40,477 bases of DNA from JAVBUP01 sp031555175 (GTDB taxonomy: Bacteria; Bacillota_I; Bacilli_A; Erysipelotrichales; Coprobacillaceae): assembly GCA_031555175.1 (NCBI GenBank), contig JAVBUP010000004.1, positions 1 through 40,477 on the forward strand. Direction: 5' to 3'. The notes under the pieces are model-generated. The model saw only the letters and a list, made by a program, of their open reading frames with translations, was not told the DNA's origin and ran no database searches. How positions within the stretch are numbered: position 1 is the stretch's first letter; every line of letters starts with the position of its first letter. The position numbers and the translations under genes are program-made. Positions 23,760-32,281 of this stretch are shown here, piece after piece.

Positions 23760-24099
23760 ATTTATATGACTTATTATTTAAATTTACATCATAAAAATGA
23801 ATCGTACTAATGTTTAAACTATTTATAATCTTCTCACTACATTCAAGTTCCATCGCTTTATAAGGTGTTTTATTATTCAAATATTGTCTATGTAGACTAT
23901 TAATATTAGACACTAGCTTATCACATATATCTTGTGTGAGATTATCGAGAGAATATCCTTGAGGGGAAACGGTTCGTATAAACTCATGGTTCTTTTCTAG
24001 TTTACTTTTTTTGCCATTATGTAATTCAAATGTATTAGGATTCCAGAACTCCGATCTATAGCAATGGAGTTTATGTTTTCGGTTTGCGTTGAGGTTCAA
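23758..24099 (-). pseudogene. IS30-family transposase remnant (C-terminal part)
   Basis: A 113-codon open frame resembling the end of an IS30-type transposase: KNHEFIR (with the presumed catalytic Glu), SPQGYSLDNLTQDI, SNINSLHRQYLNNKTPYKA. The first two-thirds of a normal transposase (helix-turn-helix and first two catalytic Asp) are missing, and there is no start codon with a ribosome site. The frame opens with TTG inside the presumed protein. It marks the junction of an old insertion event next to the envelope-gene island. No clear terminal inverted repeats remain. Confidence 0.75.
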
Positions 24100-24245
24100 T
24101 ATATTTGCATACAGTGAAGGATAACTAAGAAGAAATGTCGATTATATTTGCAATACGCATGCGGCTTAGCTTGATTGGCATTATTGGAATAGTTATTTTG
24201 TATTAGAAGTAATTAGTCGTTTGAAAATGCGATACGATATGCCAA
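24100..24245 (+). other. Non-coding stretch between IS remnant and island promoter
   Basis: No supported gene. A 15-codon hydrophobic frame (MRLSLIGIIGIVILY) occurs near 24157 but has no ribosome site. With the units above, the whole gap from 23241 to 24447 contains no intact protein gene. Confidence 0.4.
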
Positions 24246-24314
24246 CAAGTGCTTATAGCACTTGAACACTATGGTGATATATGTTAAAATTATGAAAACT
24301 AGTGCTAATAGCAC
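24246..24314 (+). promoter_or_regulatory. Promoter flanked by two inverted-repeat operators
   Basis: TTGAAC (24262-24267), a 17-bp spacer and TAAAAT (24285-24290, preceded by TGT as an extended -10) form a strong sigma-A promoter. Operator 1, CAAGTGCTTATAGCACTTG (24246-24264), has perfect 8-bp arms and overlaps the -35. Operator 2, AGTGCTAATAGCACC (24301-24315), shares the GTGCT-N3-AGCAC core and lies at the expected start of transcription. A repressor bound to both would block the promoter. The leader to the first gene is about 150 nt. Confidence 0.7.
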
Positions 24315-24447
24315 CGTTTGATGATAATTGCTTATTTAGATGTGTTATTTGTATTAGAAAATTTTCTTTCAATTCTGAGAATTATTATTAAGAGGATTTC
24401 TAAAACTTAGTCAACATTATTTGAATGGGATTGCACGGAGGGAAAAT

Positions 24448-25200
24448 ATGCAAAAATTTTGTGAGAAGTGTGGTAGAGAGTTAATAGATGGGAAGTGTCC
24501 GGTTTGTGATGATGATGTAAATAGCCATGATGGCAGTACCAAAGCATCAGAAAGTTTAGATGTTATAAAGAAAGAATTACTTGAATTATGGAGGCTAATA
24601 AAAATATTCATTAAGGAACCTGTAAAGGGAGCGAGATTACTATGCAATTCAACTAACAATAGCACTAAATATATCGTTTTGTGTTTATATTTAGTTGCAC
24701 CAGCTGTGGCAGTGTTTTTTTTAATAAATTCTATAATATCAAAAAGTATTTATTTTGCTTACGTACCAATTAACAAATTAACAGTTTCGTTTGGAGTTAT
24801 GGTGTGCTTTGCTACATATATTATAGTTTTAGCAACTGTAACTAGTTTGTTGTCAGGTTTTCTTAGTAAAAAAATTGATTGGAGTGCTGCATTTAATATT
24901 GTGATATCATCGGTTGTCCCATCAATGGTTTTAATGGTTTGTATTGCAGTGTTAACTCTCTTATTTGGAGCCAATCTTTATACAGGGAATTTCACCATGT
25001 TAGCACTTATTATGCTTTTCATTACATGTGTTGTATTAGGATTGCTAATTGATGGTCAACTCCTTTCTGAAATGCTGGGGCAACAAGATCCTGCAGCAAT
25101 AGTAGTAACTGTATCATATGCCTTATCTACGTGTGCAACATTATTTATGATTTATTATTTTATTGGCTCAACGCTATCTTCTTTAACAAGTTTTTTTTAG
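24448..25200 (+). CDS. Zinc-ribbon polytopic membrane protein
   Basis: A 250-aa protein: an N-terminal zinc ribbon with four cysteines (C5, C8, C17, C20 in CEKCGRELIDGKCPVC), a short linker, an amphipathic stretch (about 40-65), and five or six membrane segments between about residues 70 and 250. The layout resembles Yip1/YIPF-like or zinc-ribbon membrane proteins of unknown role in Firmicutes. The ATG at 24448 is set by GGAGGG just upstream. It is the first gene after the double-operator promoter and is followed by the M23 lipoprotein gene after only 10 bp, so they form an operon. Confidence 0.7.
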   Translation: MQKFCEKCGRELIDGKCPVCDDDVNSHDGSTKASESLDVIKKELLELWRLIKIFIKEPVKGARLLCNSTNNSTKYIVLCLYLVAPAVAVFFLINSIISKSIYFAYVPINKLTVSFGVMVCFATYIIVLATVTSLLSGFLSKKIDWSAAFNIVISSVVPSMVLMVCIAVLTLLFGANLYTGNFTMLALIMLFITCVVLGLLIDGQLLSEMLGQQDPAAIVVTVSYALSTCATLFMIYYFIGSTLSSLTSFF

Positions 25201-25210
25201 AGGTGTTTCT

Positions 25211-27394
25211 ATGAAAAAACTCGCGATATTAGTTTTAATGTTGAGCTTAGCGTTTAGTGGTTGTGCGACATCCAATAGAGATGGTAACAATAATGAAACG
25301 GTTCAGCACGTTATTCGTTACCAAAGCAATGGTGGAGGAAGAATTAGTTCAATAGTAGTAGATGATGGAGCGACGATTGAAGATTTAAGTACACCAACTA
25401 GAGTGGGATATACCTTTGGTGGTTGGTATTTAGATTCCAGTTTTACGACATTATTTGAAGAAGACTCAGTTATCAAATCGGATATATCGCTATATGCAAA
25501 ATGGTTAGGCTCAAACTATGCAGAATGTATAGTTACTTTTACTTCAAATGGAGGAACAAATGTTGAAAGCATTAAAGTTGCTGAAGGTTCAAATATTGCA
25601 TTACCTGCAAATCCTACTAGGCAGGGCTATCTTTTTTCAGGGTGGTATGTAGATAAGGAATTGAAAACTAAGTTTGAAGAAGACGCTAATATATTGGATG
25701 ACAGTATCTTATACGCTAAATGGGTTGAGGAAGAAAAAGAGGCATATATTGTATCTTTTAACTCAAATGGAGGAAGCGGCATTAGCACAATAAGATTAAA
25801 CAGCGGTAGCACAATTGTATTACCTAGCAACCCAACAAAAACGGGATATACCTTTGAAGGTTGGTATACAGAATCAGGGCTAAGCAATAAGTTCAGTGTA
25901 TTAACAAAAATTACTAGCAACATTACACTATATGCAAAGTGGAAAGAAAATAATGATGCTATGATCACGCGTACAGTAACGTTTAATTCGAATGGGGGGA
26001 GCAATGTAAGTACGATTACTGTTAATAGTGGTGGCACCATAACATTGCCTAGTAATCCAACAAAAACAGGATATACCTTTGAAGGTTGGTATACAGAATC
26101 AGGGCTAAGCAATAAGTTTAGCACTACAAATGTAATAAATAATAATATAACGCTTTATGCAAAGTGGAAATCAAATGCAATTGCAGTGACCTCTATATCA
26201 CTTAACAAGACAGATTTCTCTGGAAATGTTGGAGATACTACTACTTTAACTGTGACAATTAATCCATCGAATGCAACGGATAAAAGTTATACGTATACTT
26301 CTTCTAACACATCTATTGCAACGGTTGATAGCAGCGGAAAAATAGTAATCAAAGCAGCAGGTAAAGCAACTATTACTGCTAAAAGTACAAATGGCTCTAA
26401 AACAGCAACCTGCTCAGTGAATGGCACAGAGCAAAAATCAATTATAAGTGCAGGAAGTTATGTTATAAAAAAATATAATGAAAACTATGCAATAGATGTG
26501 GCAAATGGAGCGACAGCCAATGGTTCCAAAACATGGACATATATTACTAATTCGACTGCCGCTCAAGTATGGAATATAGTAAATGGAAGTGGTTACTCAA
26601 CAATATACGCAGGTATTGCACCTGGTAAAGCTCTAGACGTCTTAAGAAATGGTGCAACACCAGTCGCTGGTCATGTAATCGATATTTGGACTGATGATGA
26701 TCCGCTTGCGCAACGCTGGATATTTACCAAGTTATCCAACGGATCTTATGCTATAAGGTTGAGCTCAAATACTAATTTGGCTATATCAAGTCCATCTGGA
26801 CAAGGTGATGTAAAACTAGCTGTTTATGATCCAAATGATAGTAAGCAAATGTGGACATTTAGCAAAATTGAAGTACAAACCAATTTTTGGCAGTGGCCAA
26901 TTAATAATCCACAAATAAATGATGTTGCACATAATGTAGGTGATTTTGCATGTGTCCATACAGCAAATCACGTTGGATATGATTTAAACCCAGGTGATTA
27001 TAATGTATTGGCGGCGGCGACTGGAACAGTTGTGGAAGCTGGATATAACTATTGGGCAGGTAATTTTGTGATCTTGCAGCACGTATATGGGGGTGTTACC
27101 TACTATACAAAGTATCAACATTTGGCATCGTACTCTGTTTCGAAAGGAGCTGCTGTATCAAAGGGGCAAAAGATAGCTGTTGTTGGTAGCACAGGTGATT
27201 CTACAGGGGCACATTTGCATTTTGAAATAGCTACGACTTGGAGTAACAGTGCAACACTTACAAACCAAGTGCGGCCAGAGCAATTATTACCTTCAGGAGT
27301 GGCAAGATATACAAGAACAGATTGGAATTATTTAGTTAATAGAGGATATATACGAAGTGGATATACTTATGCAAGTATTTGGAGTGAACAATAA
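25211..27394 (+). CDS. Multidomain surface lipoprotein with M23 (LytM) peptidase domain
   Basis: A 727-aa exported lipoprotein and probable cell-wall hydrolase. A signal with lipobox ends at Cys18 (LAFSGC). Then come four Listeria-Bacteroides (InlB B-type) repeats at about 36-98, 108-171, 181-244 and 256-319, each ending in a GWY...LYAKW pattern; a Big2 Ig-like domain (about 325-404); a ricin-like beta-trefoil (about 411-553); and an M23 domain (about 575-690). The M23 zinc ligands are present: HVGYD (His587, Asp591) and HLHFE (His668, His670), so it is probably active on peptidoglycan cross-links. The trefoil and repeats suggest binding to glycans or surfaces. Repeats 3 and 4 are nearly identical in DNA. 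Confidence 0.9.
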   Translation: MKKLAILVLMLSLAFSGCATSNRDGNNNETVQHVIRYQSNGGGRISSIVVDDGATIEDLSTPTRVGYTFGGWYLDSSFTTLFEEDSVIKSDISLYAKWLGSNYAECIVTFTSNGGTNVESIKVAEGSNIALPANPTRQGYLFSGWYVDKELKTKFEEDANILDDSILYAKWVEEEKEAYIVSFNSNGGSGISTIRLNSGSTIVLPSNPTKTGYTFEGWYTESGLSNKFSVLTKITSNITLYAKWKENNDAMITRTVTFNSNGGSNVSTITVNSGGTITLPSNPTKTGYTFEGWYTESGLSNKFSTTNVINNNITLYAKWKSNAIAVTSISLNKTDFSGNVGDTTTLTVTINPSNATDKSYTYTSSNTSIATVDSSGKIVIKAAGKATITAKSTNGSKTATCSVNGTEQKSIISAGSYVIKKYNENYAIDVANGATANGSKTWTYITNSTAAQVWNIVNGSGYSTIYAGIAPGKALDVLRNGATPVAGHVIDIWTDDDPLAQRWIFTKLSNGSYAIRLSSNTNLAISSPSGQGDVKLAVYDPNDSKQMWTFSKIEVQTNFWQWPINNPQINDVAHNVGDFACVHTANHVGYDLNPGDYNVLAAATGTVVEAGYNYWAGNFVILQHVYGGVTYYTKYQHLASYSVSKGAAVSKGQKIAVVGSTGDSTGAHLHFEIATTWSNSATLTNQVRPEQLLPSGVARYTRTDWNYLVNRGYIRSGYTYASIWSEQ
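25832..25893 (+). repeat. Intragenic direct repeat, copy 1
   Basis: A 62-bp unit in repeat 3 of the M23 lipoprotein, differing from the copy at 26057-26118 by one base; the copies are 225 bp (75 codons) apart. Confidence 0.9.
26057..26118 (+). repeat. Intragenic direct repeat, copy 2
   Basis: Second copy, in repeat 4 of the M23 lipoprotein. The near identity points to recent duplication or gene conversion, so copy number may vary between strains. Confidence 0.9.
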
Positions 27395-27422
27395 TAAGAT
27401 ATTATTCATGAAAGGGGAAAAT

Positions 27423-29582
27423 ATGAAACAAAGATTTTGTGCTAGTTGTGGGAATGTGTTAGGCGAAAACGCATTATTTTGTGGGAAATGTGGCGTAAAA
27501 GTCTCAATTAAAGGCGATGAATCACAAGAAATCAGATTAGAAAGCGACACTCAAAATTGCGGCAATGCAGCTGTAAATGTAAGCATTGAAGAGATTGTAA
27601 TCGCTAAGGATAGTGAGAAAGCTGCTATATCAATAGTTGGTGGTTCAGAGAAGTTGACAGTAGTTGAAGAAAATATAGTAGCAGTTTTGGCTCCGTTTAA
27701 AAATGAGCAAGAACCAAATACAAGTGAAGGAAATATAGAAGTCAGAAAGAGGGGAAAAATAAATCTAAATTTAGATATCTTTAGCAGATTCAAATTAAAC
27801 AGAAAAATGATTATGGGAATAGTTATTGTTGCATTAATTTCGATCTCAGGTTTCTTCGCATGGGGTAATTTCTTTGGGGGAAGATCAAACAGTGTGGCGC
27901 ATCATGTCTTGTACGCTGATGATGGGCAACTAAATCTATTAGTCGATGGCTCTAGTAAAAGCATAGTTATTGATGACAATTATATGGTTAATAACAATAG
28001 ATATTTAAAATATAATAATGCAATTAATACGGATAATCTCTTTGTCTATATCAACGGTGGAATTTTATACTTCTATGATATAAGTAAAAATGAGAAAAAA
28101 CAAATTGCGGCTAGTATTGGTGAATTATACTATTTTACTGATGATGATAAATTTGTAATTTATAATGATGCAAATAATAGTAATGTATTTGCATATGATA
28201 TAAAAAAAGATGAAATTAGAAAAATAGTATCTTTAGGTGATTATGAAAGTTTCTCAACATTTAAGCCTGTCTCAAACAGTTTTATATTTGGTGTAAGGTA
28301 TACTCCGGGTCAAGCTATTGGTGAATATACTATTTATAAGATGGATCTAAATTTAGATGATTCCAAAACTAAAATAATCAATAATGTCAGCGAAGTTCAA
28401 ACTAACGCTTCTGTGGGAAAGATGTTATTGACATTAAAGGCGGCTGAAATGTATCAATATAAAGTTTATAATACTAACTCTGATCAATTAGAAACCGTAA
28501 TAGAGAATGGATATCTATACGATTTTAATGCAGACTATTCGGAGTTTATTTATACAAAAAACGGAGCCAATAGTATTCCATTATTAATTGATGATGAAGC
28601 AGGAAATGATCCGATAACTACTGAATCTAAGCTGTGTACTTATTCAGCTTATTATTATGGATACTGCAGTTATATGGAATACTGGTACGATGAATATTAC
28701 ACAAGCACTGTTAGTAAAAAAGATATAAATGATACTTTACGTTCCTATTTCGAAAATATGTATGTTGATAGATATGATATCTATTATAGAAATGGAAATA
28801 AAGAAGAGCTATTGGCAAGTGATGTATATTCAGTAGATGATGCTGATGTAGGGAGTAAGTCGGCAGTATATAAAATAGCGGAGCCAGATAATAATCAAGT
28901 AAAAATTAGTGAGTTAACTAGCACATACGATTATTATAATGTAACCGATAATATGAAGTTAGATGCTTATTATGCCTCAATATCGAAAGGGGAACACTTA
29001 ATAGCGACATATTCAAATCCTGTATATGATGTTTTGAGTAATAAAAAAGGTGGTTATTATGTAACGGATAATGATGGAGCTATATATGTAGAGTATACAG
29101 ACAGTGAGTTGGTGAAGACAAAAATTACTGATAAAGATGTATATTATTATACATTACTAGATGACAACAGAATTCAATTTACTAATGAAAGGAATGATGG
29201 GTTCTATGACATTTATATAGGGTCCGGTGCAGAGACAAAATTGATTTTTGAGGGGTCATATTGGGGTTGGGTGATTTATGCAGACGATAAATTAATAGCT
29301 AAGATAGAGAATGGTTCAAACTTTGATTATTATTCATACTCTTTAAAAACAGAGAAAATTGAAATATTAGCAGCGAATGTAGATCAGTTATTTTATGTAG
29401 CTGACGATAAATATGTAGTTACTGAAAGTACTACTAGGGCCAGCAAATTTGATATTTCTTTGATTGAAAACGAAGTAAAAGCTAGTTTAGCATATGATGT
29501 TGAAAGTGCTTCTGATTATATTGGTATTGTTAGCCGTTGTGGGGATAGAAAGTATTGGGTCGGTATGTATAATTATTATTAA
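27423..29582 (+). CDS. Zinc-ribbon membrane protein with large outer domain
   Basis: A 719-aa protein. The N-terminal zinc ribbon has C6, C9, C20 and C23 (CASCG and FCGKCG). A charged, low-complexity linker (about 30-125) follows, then one membrane helix (about 129-150, MIMGIVIVALISISGFFAW) and a C-terminal region of about 570 residues that should be outside the cell. That region is rich in Tyr, Asp and Asn with recurring short beta-strand patterns (LFVYINGGILYFYDI, YSVDDADVGSKSAVYKIAE), suggesting a beta-propeller-like fold; I do not recognise a catalytic motif. The ATG at 27423 follows AAGGGG; it is 28 bp after the M23 gene, so it is in the same operon. Confidence 0.7.
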   Translation: MKQRFCASCGNVLGENALFCGKCGVKVSIKGDESQEIRLESDTQNCGNAAVNVSIEEIVIAKDSEKAAISIVGGSEKLTVVEENIVAVLAPFKNEQEPNTSEGNIEVRKRGKINLNLDIFSRFKLNRKMIMGIVIVALISISGFFAWGNFFGGRSNSVAHHVLYADDGQLNLLVDGSSKSIVIDDNYMVNNNRYLKYNNAINTDNLFVYINGGILYFYDISKNEKKQIAASIGELYYFTDDDKFVIYNDANNSNVFAYDIKKDEIRKIVSLGDYESFSTFKPVSNSFIFGVRYTPGQAIGEYTIYKMDLNLDDSKTKIINNVSEVQTNASVGKMLLTLKAAEMYQYKVYNTNSDQLETVIENGYLYDFNADYSEFIYTKNGANSIPLLIDDEAGNDPITTESKLCTYSAYYYGYCSYMEYWYDEYYTSTVSKKDINDTLRSYFENMYVDRYDIYYRNGNKEELLASDVYSVDDADVGSKSAVYKIAEPDNNQVKISELTSTYDYYNVTDNMKLDAYYASISKGEHLIATYSNPVYDVLSNKKGGYYVTDNDGAIYVEYTDSELVKTKITDKDVYYYTLLDDNRIQFTNERNDGFYDIYIGSGAETKLIFEGSYWGWVIYADDKLIAKIENGSNFDYYSYSLKTEKIEILAANVDQLFYVADDKYVVTESTTRASKFDISLIENEVKASLAYDVESASDYIGIVSRCGDRKYWVGMYNYY

Positions 29583-29610
29583 AGTCTTTATATAAAATAC
29601 CGGGAGAAAA

Positions 29611-29715
29611 GTGACAAAATACTGTGATTATTGTGAAAAGAAGTTAGAAGCAGGAGAAGTTTGTAAATGCATAAACCAAAGTAAAGAAGCTACCATGCAG
29701 ACATCTATCAGATGA
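29611..29715 (+). pseudogene. Truncated zinc-ribbon gene
   Basis: A GTG-started 34-codon frame after GGGAG. It encodes TKYCDYCEKKLEAGEVCKC with C5, C8, C18 and C20, the same spacing as the intact protein at 31469. It stops right after the ribbon, where the paralogue goes on to a membrane helix and an outer domain. It is either a broken paralogue or a stand-alone mini zinc ribbon; the decayed DNA after it favours the former. Confidence 0.6.
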
Positions 29716-30280
29716 AATAAAAATAGTATAGTTAATAAAAAAGTATTAAGAAAAAATTAGTATGAAAGGAGGAATGGAAAAACATTCTCCCAGTATTAGC
29801 GCAATAATATTGATGATGTTTTAACATATTGCTTCTGCAAAGCAAACTTATTTCAGTCTTTTAATATAGCAGTAAATGAAATAAGCGTTGTTAAGTTTGA
29901 GAGTCATACACTGGATTCTGATAATTCTATTTACAACCATATTAGGTAAAAGAATTTCTATTAGTAGTTTAATTGAGCAAATTAGTAAAGCCCATATTGC
30001 TTCAGTTTTACTTTGTAGGATTATCTGGTTTATTATATTTTTTTGACACAGACTTTTAGATTGAGTTTGCTCAAATTATACATTTGATGATTGTTATATT
30101 TTTGTTGGCTAACACAATGCTGATACTGATCTATTGCAATAATATTGTTGAATAAATTATTAAGGATAAAAACATCTTCATATATAATTTTTACATCTTA
30201 TTTAATTATTTTAATAGCGATTAATAAAAAGATTAAAACCTATAAAGAAGTATTATTATTAAGACTTGGAAGGAGAGAAA
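29716..30280 (+). other. Decayed region with coding scraps
   Basis: No intact gene in about 565 bp. Short in-frame stretches with protein-like composition remain (for example NEISVVKFESHTLDSDNSIY near 29878, and a hydrophobic LMIVIFLLANTMLIL near 30085), separated by stops, as expected for a degraded member of the island. A possible promoter for the next gene is TTAAGG (30160-30165), 17 bp, TATAAT (30183-30188). Confidence 0.5.
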
Positions 30281-31420
30281 ATGAGAAAACTAGTAGGATT
30301 GTTGTTTTTATGTATATTAGTTGTAACAGGCTGTTCACATAATAACAAAGGGAGTGTAGAAAAAAATATTCCAAGGGAAATAAATGTTGAGATAACTATT
30401 ACTGGTGAAAAAAGTATACATAATGTTGTTGATGTTGGGGATGGAATAATCGCGATTGGCTATGTAGAATCTAATGATGGTATATTTCAGAATATGAATA
30501 AAGGGTGGTCGGATTGCCTCATCATTAAGGTATCTTACTCTGGTGAGATAGAATGGGTAAAAAGCTTTGGAGGAACCAGTTTTGAATCGGCATATGATAT
30601 AAAGCAATTTGGAGATGGGTTCGTTATTACTGGTGTTACTTCTTCAACAGATATTGATTTTCAAGACTCGATTAGTATACGTGGTGAAGCAGTCACTTTT
30701 ATATCATATTTTGATAAAAAAGGAGAACTAATTTGGAATAGTTATTACACCAATGGAATAGGTAGCGCAGGTGAAGTAATTTTAGTTGATGGGGAAGAGA
30801 TAAATGTTATGTTAAAAACGGACAACAATGAAATCTATATTAGGAGAATAGATAAGTATGGAAAACAAGTGAGAACTGAATTCCTGGGTACTTATGAAAG
30901 AGAAAACAGTGACTTTGTTTGGTTATTTCCTTATGGTCATATAAAAGATAATACACTTTATATATTAAGTTACAGTGGATTGATATATGAGAGTAAAATG
31001 GTCAGCGCAGATTTAAAAAATATTGCTCCGATAAGTGTAAGTATGGATAAATGCTACCAAAGTTTTGTTGTAGGTGATTATATTGAGTGTCATACAAGTG
31101 AAAATATAAAAATGATAAATGAGATAACAAATCAAGTTAAATATGTAGGTATTAATGCAGTTAGTGGTAGAATGCATATGACAGAGACTGGGTATATATA
31201 TGTAGGGCATAAAGTGGATGACGATGGTTATAAATTAACAGTATGGGAGATGGACAAGGAATTCAATATCATAAATAATTACGATGCTTCGGCATTTGGC
31301 GTTAACAACATAAGTGGCGCGATATCTTTACCATATGGTTATGCGATTTTGGGTTATGGTGATGCTGTGTGGCCATACGATGGGACGGATACGGTGGCAA
31401 TAAAAACATATATAAGATAG
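30281..31420 (+). CDS. Beta-propeller-like lipoprotein
   Basis: A 379-aa exported lipoprotein with a signal and lipobox ending at Cys18 (LVVTGC). The mature part has repeats with the pattern of bacterial blade-type propellers: GDGIIAIGYVESND, DCLIIKVSYSGEIEWVKSFG then GGTSFESAYDI, GDGFVITGVTSSTDID, and at the end AISLPYGYAILGYGDA. These fit a carbohydrate- or protein-binding surface domain; no enzyme motif is seen. The ATG at 30281 has AAGGAG just upstream. The next gene starts 48 bp later, suggesting co-transcription. Confidence 0.7.
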   Translation: MRKLVGLLFLCILVVTGCSHNNKGSVEKNIPREINVEITITGEKSIHNVVDVGDGIIAIGYVESNDGIFQNMNKGWSDCLIIKVSYSGEIEWVKSFGGTSFESAYDIKQFGDGFVITGVTSSTDIDFQDSISIRGEAVTFISYFDKKGELIWNSYYTNGIGSAGEVILVDGEEINVMLKTDNNEIYIRRIDKYGKQVRTEFLGTYERENSDFVWLFPYGHIKDNTLYILSYSGLIYESKMVSADLKNIAPISVSMDKCYQSFVVGDYIECHTSENIKMINEITNQVKYVGINAVSGRMHMTETGYIYVGHKVDDDGYKLTVWEMDKEFNIINNYDASAFGVNNISGAISLPYGYAILGYGDAVWPYDGTDTVAIKTYIR

Positions 31421-31468
31421 ATAAAGTATTTATAATTTATTACTAGATAAGAGCGAAAGGAAAAAAAT

Positions 31469-31879
31469 ATGGCTAATTTTTGTGGTTACTGTGGAAAGCA
31501 GTTAGAGGAGGGAGAACAATGCAAGTGTAAAAATAATACTAGTGTTGTGATAAATAACAAACCACGAAGTGGAAAAATGAAAAAATGGATCTGGTTAGTA
31601 ATCGTGGCAGCTATTGCAATTTATGGACTATTTAAAATGACGAGTTTGAATGGGACGTGGACTGCTGAAGATGGGACAAAAATTGTCTTAAAATCGGGTG
31701 GTAAGTGTCAAATGTCTAGTTGGCTTCTTAGCGCATCAAATTGTTCGTGGAGTAAGAGTGGGTCGCAGATAGAGATAAATGCTACTGTGTGGGGTTCAAG
31801 TGATACATGGTCTGGTACTATAGTGAACTCAAAGAAAATAGAGTTTAATGGAAGAATGGGCACAGCTACGAAACAATAA
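31469..31879 (+). CDS. Small zinc-ribbon protein with outer disulfide-type domain
   Basis: A 136-aa protein with an N-terminal zinc ribbon (C5, C8, C18, C20), a basic stretch, one membrane helix (about 37-55) and an outer domain of about 75 residues. The outer domain (NGTWTAEDG, GGKC, NCSWSKSGSQIEI, GTIVNSKKIEF) is clearly related to that of the lipoprotein at 32282, with two matching cysteines that may form a disulfide. The fold is probably a small lipocalin-like beta barrel (inference). AAAGGA lies before the ATG. Confidence 0.65.
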   Translation: MANFCGYCGKQLEEGEQCKCKNNTSVVINNKPRSGKMKKWIWLVIVAAIAIYGLFKMTSLNGTWTAEDGTKIVLKSGGKCQMSSWLLSASNCSWSKSGSQIEINATVWGSSDTWSGTIVNSKKIEFNGRMGTATKQ

Positions 31880-31891
31880 ATAGTTTTAAAT

Positions 31892-31908
31892 AAGTTCTTA
31901 TAGCACTT
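31892..31908 (+). promoter_or_regulatory. Third copy of the island inverted repeat
   Basis: AAGTTCTTATAGCACTT differs at one of 17 positions from the core of operator 1 (24247-24263). It lies between the zinc-ribbon gene and the next small membrane gene. A weak promoter (TTAAGG, 17 bp, TAAACT) would overlap it the same way operator 1 overlaps its -35. Confidence 0.55.
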
Positions 31909-31969
31909 AAGGGACATATGCCTAAATGATAAACTACATTCAATAGTTTTTGGAAAGGGGGGGAGTTAT

Positions 31970-32185
31970 ATGAAAATGTTTGGCGGGATTTTTACAGTGG
32001 GCGGAATTGGAGTGGCGATTTATGGATTTACGGAATCGCAATCATTCTCTAATCAATTTATGGAAGCATTTGGTGGGAAAAATTCTGGGGCACCTATTAT
32101 GTATTTCGGTATTGGCTTAGCAGTAGTCGGAGTAGTATGTTTAGTATTAAGCAATGTTGGAACTAAAAAGAAAATAGAGAAATAA
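31970..32185 (+). CDS. Small two-helix membrane protein, DUF3185-like
   Basis: A 71-aa protein with two membrane helices (about 3-19 and 43-62) joined by a loop (TESQSFSNQFMEAFGGKNSG) and a lysine-rich end. The layout, with IYGFTESQS after the first helix and GGIGVAIYG and GIGLAVVGVV segments, is similar to DUF3185-type proteins, whose function is unknown. A very G-rich ribosome site (GGGGGGAG) precedes it. It follows the third inverted repeat. Confidence 0.6.
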   Translation: MKMFGGIFTVGGIGVAIYGFTESQSFSNQFMEAFGGKNSGAPIMYFGIGLAVVGVVCLVLSNVGTKKKIEK

Positions 32186-32281
32186 TTTTACTAATTATAG
32201 AGAGTAAGGTAAAAGAAAATTATTATGGATTAAAGGTAGGTTGACTTAAATAAGATATTTAGAAACGAAAGAGGTAATTCT

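Noticed and set aside
23404..24314. CRISPR-like array
   Set aside because: The inverted repeats are few, unequally spaced and not direct repeats with spacers; no cas genes are present.
25627..26124. 165-codon minus-strand frame inside the M23 lipoprotein gene
   Set aside because: A shadow of the internal repeats; the plus-strand protein has clear domains and a lipobox.
30145..30342. 65-codon frame overlapping the propeller-like lipoprotein start
   Set aside because: It runs across the ribosome site and signal peptide of the real gene, and has no own ribosome site.
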